64,000 bases of DNA, taken from NCBI GenBank assembly GCA_947623455.1, contig OX392529.1:63053686-63117685 (forward strand), written 5' to 3'. Below the pieces are notes generated by a model. That model saw nothing but the letters and a program-made list of their open reading frames with translations, made no database searches and was not told the DNA's origin. Of this stretch, positions 57,526-64,000 are shown one piece after another. The position numbers were made by a program, and so were the translations under genes. The DNA comes from Mimachlamys varia. Lineage: Eukaryota; Mollusca; Bivalvia; Pectinida; Pectinidae. The stretch's first letter is position 1, and every line of letters begins with the position of its first letter.

Positions 57526-58017
57526 TTACATAAGATTTTCAACAAAATGGTAGCCGAAGAAGCATCATGAAAATGACAAAAAATGTGTGGTTTTTCACCT
57601 TGAGCATCCCATACATACCCAAATCTGAATGAAACGATTGATATTCTATTTTTCAGACCTACTGATCATCGATTGTCAGTACATTTTCATAAAAGGATCT
57701 TTAAATACAATTTCGGTTTTAAGCAATTTAACCCAATATTAAACAGACTCTCTTTGGAAGCAACCATTAGGCCCGTAAACCTTAAATTCCCCCTCCCCCA
57801 TTAGGCCCGTAAACCTTAAATTCCCCCTCCCCCATTAGGCCCGTAAACCTTAAATTCCCCCTCCCCAATTAGGCCCCGTAAACCAGTCCCCTTTGCCTAA
57901 GGATGCTCCGGGTCAAATTTTAATAAAATTTCTCCAACATTAGTACGTACAGAGGAAGAATGATTTTGAAACTTAAATCTGAGTTCTCTATCGGGTCCCA
58001 AGACTCTGCAGATTAGT
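57526..58017. other. intergenic sequence with a 34-bp triplicate
   Basis: Three copies of a 34-bp unit (CATTAGGCCCGTAAACCTTA, AATTCCCCCTCCCC) at 57765-57870. Otherwise no gene or repeat seen. Confidence 0.7.
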
Positions 58018-58197
58018 CATCGTGGGAAACCCACGGTACACTTCTCTGACGTGAGAAGTGTACCGTGGGTTTCCGACGTCAGAGAAGTGTACCGTGGGTT
58101 TCCGACGTCAGAGAAGTGTACCGTGGGTTTCCGACGTCAGAGAAGTGTACCGTGGGTTTCCGACGTCAGAGAAGTGTACCGTGGGTTTCCCACGATG
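58018..58197. repeat. 29-bp array bounded by inverted copies
   Basis: Five direct 29-bp units (GAGAAGTGTACCGTGGGTTT, CCGACGTCA) start at 58053, 58082, 58111, 58140 and 58169. Just left is one unit in inverted orientation (CATCGTGGGAAACCCACGGT, ACACTTCTC), and the last direct unit ends with the mirror sequence TTTCCCACGATG. The inverted unit can pair with any direct one. Confidence 0.92.
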
Positions 58198-58464
58198 GAG
58201 ATTAGTGAGACAAAGGCCTTGTTTCTTTATAAAATTTAGTTCTCTTTGGCAAATGATACTCCACACCATATTTCTTGAAGCTAGACGAAATCATTCCAAA
58301 AGTACAGAAAGAGGAGCATCTTTACATCAAATTCCCACTTTGAGCCCACCGGGAGCAGCTATTGGGTACTTGTACAGTAGGTACATCGCGCATTAGATAT
58401 TTCCCCGCATCTGCCCATTGATGGTGAATTATAAATATAGATATACATCAGATGTACATAAGAT
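58198..58464. other. intergenic sequence
   Basis: About 270 bp, nothing recognised. Confidence 0.5.
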
Positions 58465-58704
58465 CACAGGGACCTGAGAATTTGTTACAGCTAGTTTTGG
58501 ACCTAAAATAGGGTGTTTAGAGTATTTTTACACATTTGGGGGGTTAAGATCCATTTTCGATTAAAATGCCCCCTCAAGCTTTTATGACCATTGAGGGGGG
58601 CATTTTTATCGAAAATTGATCTAAACCCCCCAAATGTGTAAAATTACTCTAAACACCCTACTTTTGGTCCAAAACTAGCTGCAACAAATTCTCAGGTCCC
58701 TGTG
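58465..58704. mobile_element. intact CACAGGGACC foldback MITE, 240 bp
   Basis: A nearly complete palindrome: left arm CACAGGGACCTGAGAATTTG, GTTTAGAGTATTTTTACACA, TTTGGGGGGTTAAG; right arm its complement ending CAAATTCTCAGGTCCCTGTG. The arms meet around CTCAAGCTTTTATGACCATT. Other copies lie at 36130, 47402 and 59264. I see no coding sequence, so it would be moved by another element's transposase. Confidence 0.9.
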
Positions 58705-59263
58705 CTTATGATTACTCCAACACCTTGTATCATATATATCTGTACACCGGATATAGGGTACCTCGAAGCGAGAACACAATAATGTGATTGATTGTGCAGG
58801 GTACACATATTCAAATTAATATACTTACTTGTATAACCAAAGCTAGTACTTTCATTGTCGTTAGACAAAACATATATGTTACCGGAACACAAAATAGCAA
58901 CCTTATTCCCGCAGCATTTTAAAAGTAAATAAACATTACATGTACCCAATATATCACAAAATAAGCAAGATACAAACTCAAGTTTGTATCCCATTTATAT
59001 TAGCGGCATCACGGACTAAGTCCGTGGCGGCATATATAGCTTTGCATTAAACCTTCTAAATTCGGTCCAGTAGACAGGTCTGATCCTATTCTTTTCTTCT
59101 GTAGAGAGGACTACAATTGATGGTGCCAGTAGCCTAGTTCATATTGAAATGGCATTTAACACGAAATCAGCTGCAGACTAACAAACTTATAATTACGACA
59201 CAGGCCTAGGGATTCGAAAGATTTAGGTTGATGAGGACTATGAACAAGTTTTATGGTCGCCGT
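58705..59263. other. intergenic sequence
   Basis: About 560 bp without a supported gene or repeat. Confidence 0.5.
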
Positions 59264-59484
59264 CACAGGGACCTGAGAATTTATTATTACAGCAAATTCT
59301 GGACCTAAACTGAAGTGTTTAGAATAATTTTACTCTTTTAGGGGGTTCAGATCAATGAGGCATTGAGACAATATGACCTTTGAGGGGGTATTTTTTATCG
59401 AAAATTTATCTAAACCTTCCAATAGTGTAAATTTACTCTGAACACTTTAATTATTTTAGGTCCAAACTGGCTGCAACAAAATCG
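59264..59484. mobile_element. diverged CACAGGGACC foldback MITE
   Basis: Left end CACAGGGACCTGAGAATTTA, interior GTTTAGAATAATTTTACTC and TTTTTTATCGAAAATTTATC; the right terminus is lost after GGCTGCAACAAAAT. Confidence 0.8.
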
Positions 59485-60406
59485 GTGTGCGCCATCTTGT
59501 GCATAAGGTGAGAGTATTAGTTCGATTCGATTTTGTTTACGATCAGTTAGGAGAAAACAAATCAAGGTACGGGATGTGACGAACAGATTGATAGAGAGAG
59601 TGAATTAGATTATTGAACAGTACCACGGACTTGAGGCAGTACAAACTTTTGTCGTCGGTGTCGGCAATGATATACTTTGCATTATATAAAAAATGAAATA
59701 ATAAAATATCTCCCTCCCTCTTTATCGCTTTGTACTTGAACATAATTTGTTGTAAATGTGTATTTTGTCAAATGTCATCTTGTGGATATGTATAACGTGG
59801 TCAAATATACAATCAGGGTTTTAATATAAGTCGGTAACACTTGTGCTGTAGCCTATTCCACTGTATATTGATAGGGGATATAAAAATCAAATTGTATAAC
59901 AATTAATGGACTTGACCCCCGGGGTGGGGCTGAGGGGCAGGGCCTAAGAGTGGAACTATCTAAAGTAAAATCTTTATAATCCTTTTTCTACCAGATTTGG
60001 TGGGTATACATGACTGTGTACAGATTCAACTCCATTAAGACATCAATCACTCATTACAACTGTTGTATAAAAGATTACCCTCTAGACGCGTTTGATTGGC
60101 TGACATGGTGAACTTTGATATTTTACGTCATCATTATACTACAATATATGTAGCCCACTGTTAATTTTTTGATATGCTGCATTGTTTCAATATATTTTAT
60201 GCTCCCTGTTGTCTTCATCATAAAGCTGTGGTCGAAAGAATGCTTGAACCAGAGACGTATAGCTTTATACGTCTCTGCTTGAACATAAATGACTACATTT
60301 GTACACATTATAGGAATCTTGTATCGAAACACAGACGTATTAAACCTTAAATACGTCTTTGATCGAAATAGTCTAAACAGTAGAGTCGAGGAATCGTGTC
60401 TTATAT
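59485..60406. other. intergenic sequence
   Basis: About 920 bp without a supported gene. A short inverted motif (AGAGACGTATAGC / TTATACGTCTCTG) lies at 60252-60280. Confidence 0.5.
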
Positions 60407-61310
60407 ATCCCAGCAGGCACACGTACGTTGAATAAACGTTTATTCAACGTCGAAACTCAAGGTTGATTCAACGTTGTATTTATATTAGATTTTGAAAGTT
60501 GAAACAACGTACCAAAATTCAACCTTTCACATGTTAGATGCTGCATTCCAAGATGGCCTTGCAATACATATTGGAGATGGGCCATAAGCTGCAGATCAGG
60601 TTATTTTGAGAAATGAAATGTTATTTAAAACAGTGTGTTGTTGTCTGTTTCTTTGTTATTCTATTTTACCATTAGCCAGCTGAAGTTCCTCTTGCCCTGA
60701 CACCTGTAAGATGTTTTACCAGATAGATATCTGATACAAGACGTCTACCTCTGTCAAAACGTCTAAGTCAAGTGGTAACTGTGGCTAGAATGTTTAATGT
60801 TGATGTTACCAGGAAAAAAAATAATCATGAAACATTATAAATATTGGCTAATTTAAAAAAATCTCTTTTTCAAAATTCAAGTTTATATATTTTAAAAGAA
60901 TTAAAATAACAAAAAATAAGATAAACGCGTCTATAGTTTTAATAAATTATTCAAATAATACATTTCCCAATAAATTAAACAGTGTGACTTCAAATGACTG
61001 GGCAGTAGATGATGCACACAAAATTACTCTACTTTAGATTTCTTTCAAATAACAGGACAATATTAATCAAATATAAAAATAGAATCCTTAGTAATTGAAA
61101 ACAGGTCGTTGAATCGACGTTGAATCAACGTTAGCATTCAACATACTCAACAAGGTTGATAAAAAACCAATATTTTCAACGTTGTTTCAACGTCATAAAA
61201 CAACAACATTTCAACGTTGAAAAAATGACATTGATTCAACGTTTATCAACGTCACGACCAAATATCAACTTCATTTCAACGTTGAATAAACGTCGTGTGT
61301 CTGCTGGGAT
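60407..61310. mobile_element. 904-bp element with terminal inverted repeats and TTCAACGTTG clusters
   Basis: The left end ATCCCAGCAGGCACACG and the right end CGTGTGTCTGCTGGGAT are inverted. Both ends carry clusters of TTCAACGTTGAA-like motifs: a few at 60426-60500 and many at 61095-61290. The middle is AT-rich with no transposase frame, so it is non-autonomous. I could not define a target-site duplication. CCCAGCAG ends with CAACGTTG subterminal repeats are familiar from other animal genomes, but I cannot name the superfamily. Confidence 0.8.
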
Positions 61311-61528
61311 GTAACTTTTCAAAATTAACCCACTCGATTGAAATTAATACCATATCCAGCAACCATTCGCTGTGTAACCCCTATATTATTCTTCACAACA
61401 TTTCTTCTCCTGTTTGAATGCCAGGATTTTTTTTTGCATGATTGTTCAGTATAATTATATGTAACTCCATCATGACCCAAAGGAGCGATACATGCCCTGG
61501 GGGCCTCTTCTTGATCATCTCCGGTTAC
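61311..61528. other. flank of the LTR retrotransposon
   Basis: About 220 bp with no supported feature. The five bases before the LTR (GTTAC) are the expected target-site duplicate, but the partner lies outside the window. Confidence 0.45.
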
Positions 61529-61693
61529 TGTTGTGATATTCAATCTAAATCATCACTGGACAAGTGCTCTGGCTGAATCCATTTATTGAACTAACACATG
61601 TCGTCTTACATCCGGTACATACATAGTACTGCGCAAAGGCAACAACGGGTCATCAAACGAACCTAGACTTACACAAGTCCCATAATACTAACA
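61529..61693 (-). mobile_element. probable 3' LTR (165 bp) of the Gypsy element
   Basis: On the minus strand it runs from TGTTAGTATTATGGGACTTG to AATATCACAACA, so it has TGTT...AACA ends. It contains AATAAA (minus strand, 61582-61587) and lies directly after a polypurine tract. The other LTR is outside the window, so the limits come from end motifs only. LTRs this short are known in Mag-lineage Gypsy elements such as bivalve Steamer. Confidence 0.65.
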
Positions 61694-61694
61694 C

Positions 61695-61708
61695 ATCTCC
61701 CCCTTAAG
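61695..61708 (-). other. polypurine tract
   Basis: CTTAAGGGGGAGAT on the minus strand directly before the LTR, the usual primer site for plus-strand DNA synthesis in LTR retroelements. Confidence 0.7.
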
Positions 61709-61899
61709 TGAAACTTGTAACATGCAAACAATAACACTTTTCATTTAACTCAATCCATGTGGATCTTAACAAGTAAACATTTAGCCATGTCCATAAGGAG
61801 AAGAACCATGTCCATAACACCTTGCCTAGATTGTTATAAAATTAGAACTGACTCACTGATGGATATATCATAGCTATTCAATAACTGAACAAATTAAAG
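61709..61899 (-). other. untranslated 3' part of the retrotransposon
   Basis: About 190 bp between the pol stop codon and the polypurine tract; no frame seen. Confidence 0.55.
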
Positions 61900-64000
61900 T
61901 CACTCAACAAAGTCATCAAAGTGCTTTGGCTTTACTACACGTCTGCCTACACGCGTGGTAATAGTTGTAGTGTCACTACGCGTTAGATTTGCATCCTGTA
62001 CGCGATCAGAGTCTTGGCGAGACTCATCACTGTTCTGACTTTTCTCAAGTGGCGGACTATCTGTCACATTCCCAGGTGGGACGTTCTCGAGAACTACATT
62101 GTCGGACACCTTTTGAGTAATCGGTGTGTCTGTGAACACAGGCTCTCTAATGATTCCTGTTAAGTCAGAATTGTCACTAGACTGGGTCTTGCGTTCTGTC
62201 AACTGCAAATGTCTACGATTTCTCCAATATACACCTCGGGGTGTTCTGACCTGATACGACCGTCTCTTGTGATCGGCTCTCTCCACTCGTCCTTCCGAAC
62301 TCCAGAGTTTTTGTTTGTCGAGTTTGAGTCTAACCGTGTCTCCAGGTTCCAACTCAGGAAGTGAGCGCACTGCATTGTGACGATCATACTGTGATTTGTA
62401 TCGTTCCTTATAACTGTGGTCACGCTGCTGCACCGACTTCTTGCTCGGCCACTTCGGGTTAAGCGTCTTGGGCGCGACCGGTACGGTTGTCCTTATCTGT
62501 CGACCCATAATCAGCTGACTTGGGCTAGCTCCTGTTGATGCGATAGGCGTGGCTCGATAAGCCATAAGTGCCAGGAATATGTCATTTTGAGCGAGTATGC
62601 GTTTAGCAATCTTTACTCCGCTCTCCGCCTGCCCATTTGCCTGAGGGTAGTGCGGACTAGTGAAAGTTTGTATGAAGTTGTACTTCTCTGCGAATTCGTT
62701 GAATTCTTGTGACGCGAATTGTGTCCCATTGTCGGAGACCAACTCTTCGGGAACTCCGAAACGAGCAAAGATGTTCTTCAACTTTCCTATAACCTGACCA
62801 CTGGTTATATTAGAGAGATGGGCAATTTCTAGGTACCTCGAATAGTAGTCAATAACCACTAAATAACTGTCATTCTTGAAGTCACAAAGATCTGCTGAGA
62901 TCTTTTGCCAAGGTCGTGCCGGTAGAGGGGTAACCTTTAGGGGTTCCTTCCTCTGTGTTGGTCTGTGCTCCTGACAGAAACTACAGCTTTCCACTATTTC
63001 CTTGAGATCCTTTCCTATGTTTGGCCACCACACACATGTAGCTGCACGCTCGCGGCACTTGGCTATACCTAGGTGCCCTTCATGGAGTGTATCCAGGGTT
63101 TCCTCACGTAATGTACTCGGTATCACAATCCTTTGTCGGTAGAGCAGTAAATCATCCGAGACTGACAGTTCGTTACGTACTGCAAAGTAACCATCCATCT
63201 CCTCTAGGGAGGTTTCTCGATCCGGCCACCCAGTCTTTGTGAGACATAGGGCTTTCTGAAGGTGAGGATCTTCCAACGAAGCTTGTCGAATCCTAGCCAA
63301 TTTCCTATCTGATATAGGCCTGATGGACTCCACGGAGTCCACGAACACCTCCACATCCTCGTCGATCGGGACCTCCTTTAGCTTGAGGGGGCTCCTCGAT
63401 AGGGTATCTGGAACAACGAGCAGTTTCCCAGGTACGTGTTCAGCGATTGGAGTAAATCTCCTCAAACGCATGAGAAGCCTCTGACACCTCAGGGGCGTCC
63501 GGTCAAGATCCTGTGTGTTGATGAGAGGAACTAAGGGCTTGTGATCAGTGAGAAGTTTAAAAGATTCAAGTCCGACCAAATATCGTTCAAACTTTTCGCA
63601 TGCCCAGACCGATGCGAGGCACTCTTTTTCGATCTGTGCGTACCTTGACTCTGCTGGTGACAAGGTGCGAGAACAGTAAGCCACCGGTTTAATCTCGTCT
63701 CCGTCCATCTGAAACATGGCCCCTCCCAGACCGTAGCTACTTGCGTCGGCACTGACTATGGTTGGTTTACTTGGAGAGTAAAATGCCAAAGTAGGGGTGT
63801 TGGTCAACATTCCTTTTACCCTGTCAAATGCCTGCTGTTGTCTTGGCATCCATTGCCAAACAATGTCAGATTTCAGGAGATCTGTCATGGGTCGCATGAT
63901 GGTAGACAATTCCGGAATGAACCTTCCAAGGTAATTGATCATGCCTATGACCCTTCGTAGCTCAGTTACATCTTTAGGTGCTTCTAGTCCTTTGATTGCT
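61900..64000 (-). CDS. Ty3/Gypsy retrotransposon pol, 3' part (RT end, RNase H, integrase)
   Basis: Open from the window edge to a stop at 61900, 699 residues, no internal stop or frameshift. Numbered from the Met at 63942: the RT end motif (ELRRVIGMINYLGRFIPE) spans the edge. RNase H carries D66 (SADAS), E107 (EKECLA), D133 (TDHKPL) and D179 (VPDTLSR). The integrase zinc domain has H287, H290, C320 and C323. The integrase core has D351, D404 (VSDNGTQF) and E440, spaced D-x52-D-x35-E as in active enzymes. A basic C-terminal region follows. All visible catalytic residues are present, so the copy may be young. gag, protease and most of RT lie beyond the window. With the short LTR this suggests a Mag-like lineage; that is inference. 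Confidence 0.93.
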   Translation of the reverse strand, partial: AIKGLEAPKDVTELRRVIGMINYLGRFIPELSTIMRPMTDLLKSDIVWQWMPRQQQAFDRVKGMLTNTPTLAFYSPSKPTIVSADASSYGLGGAMFQMDGDEIKPVAYCSRTLSPAESRYAQIEKECLASVWACEKFERYLVGLESFKLLTDHKPLVPLINTQDLDRTPLRCQRLLMRLRRFTPIAEHVPGKLLVVPDTLSRSPLKLKEVPIDEDVEVFVDSVESIRPISDRKLARIRQASLEDPHLQKALCLTKTGWPDRETSLEEMDGYFAVRNELSVSDDLLLYRQRIVIPSTLREETLDTLHEGHLGIAKCRERAATCVWWPNIGKDLKEIVESCSFCQEHRPTQRKEPLKVTPLPARPWQKISADLCDFKNDSYLVVIDYYSRYLEIAHLSNITSGQVIGKLKNIFARFGVPEELVSDNGTQFASQEFNEFAEKYNFIQTFTSPHYPQANGQAESGVKIAKRILAQNDIFLALMAYRATPIASTGASPSQLIMGRQIRTTVPVAPKTLNPKWPSKKSVQQRDHSYKERYKSQYDRHNAVRSLPELEPGDTVRLKLDKQKLWSSEGRVERADHKRRSYQVRTPRGVYWRNRRHLQLTERKTQSSDNSDLTGIIREPVFTDTPITQKVSDNVVLENVPPGNVTDSPPLEKSQNSDESRQDSDRVQDANLTRSDTTTITTRVGRRVVKPKHFDDFVE

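Noticed and set aside
61325..61543. 72-codon minus frame next to the LTR
   Set aside because: It overlaps the LTR end, has no recognised family and no supporting splice or start context.

Overview
The window is animal genomic DNA, most likely from a bivalve mollusc. Small coding exons with canonical GT/AG sites are separated by long introns. There are V-type and other tRNA-derived SINEs of the kind known from molluscs, foldback MITEs, and a Ty3/Gypsy element with a very short LTR. Nothing bacterial or viral in organisation is visible. The species cannot be fixed from the sequence.

Region 1 (3241-32816, + strand) is one gene. I joined 16 coding exons by hand; every intron phase agrees and the joined frame is 2757 nt (918 codons plus stop). 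It encodes an N-terminal SKICH domain, a candidate LC3-binding segment, long coiled coils, a proline-rich linker and two C-terminal C2H2-type (UBZ-like) zinc fingers. That is the plan of TAX1BP1, the selective-autophagy receptor of the TAX1BP1/CALCOCO family. Eleven of its 15 introns hold tandem or repeated DNA; ten are true arrays with units of 14 to 60 bp, each with its own unrelated unit, totalling about 18.6 kb of the 29.6 kb locus. At exons 3, 5, 6 and 10 the repeat unit contains a copy of the exon end with its 5' splice site, so the donor itself has been multiplied, up to about 37 times. At exon 10 the unit is 30 bp, stays in frame and stays open for about 21 copies, so use of a downstream donor would add ten-residue blocks to the protein.

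Region 2 (32817-41150) is 3' UTR and repeat-rich intergenic DNA: an inverted cluster of a dispersed repeat, a MITE with C-tracts, a SINE, AT-rich MITEs, a pair of tRNA-derived repeats, and a weakly supported small gene or pair of exons (39190 and 40530-40701) followed by a 23-bp minisatellite.

Region 3 (41151-42278, + strand) is an intronless-looking 375-codon frame whose product is 23 tandem units of 15 residues (EYSxGMxE-like). Its DNA is diverged from unit to unit, unlike every non-coding array here, which points to an old repeat kept at protein level. I do not recognise the family.

Region 4 (42279-61528) is intergenic: several foldback MITEs, a 55-bp minisatellite, an 8.4-kb array of a 35-bp unit (about 240 copies) with a 2.45-2.67-kb higher-order duplication, a palindromic 29-bp array and a 904-bp element with terminal inverted repeats. 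Region 5 (61529-64000, - strand) is the 3' end of a Ty3/Gypsy retrotransposon: short LTR, polypurine tract, integrase and RNase H, cut off by the window edge inside reverse transcriptase.
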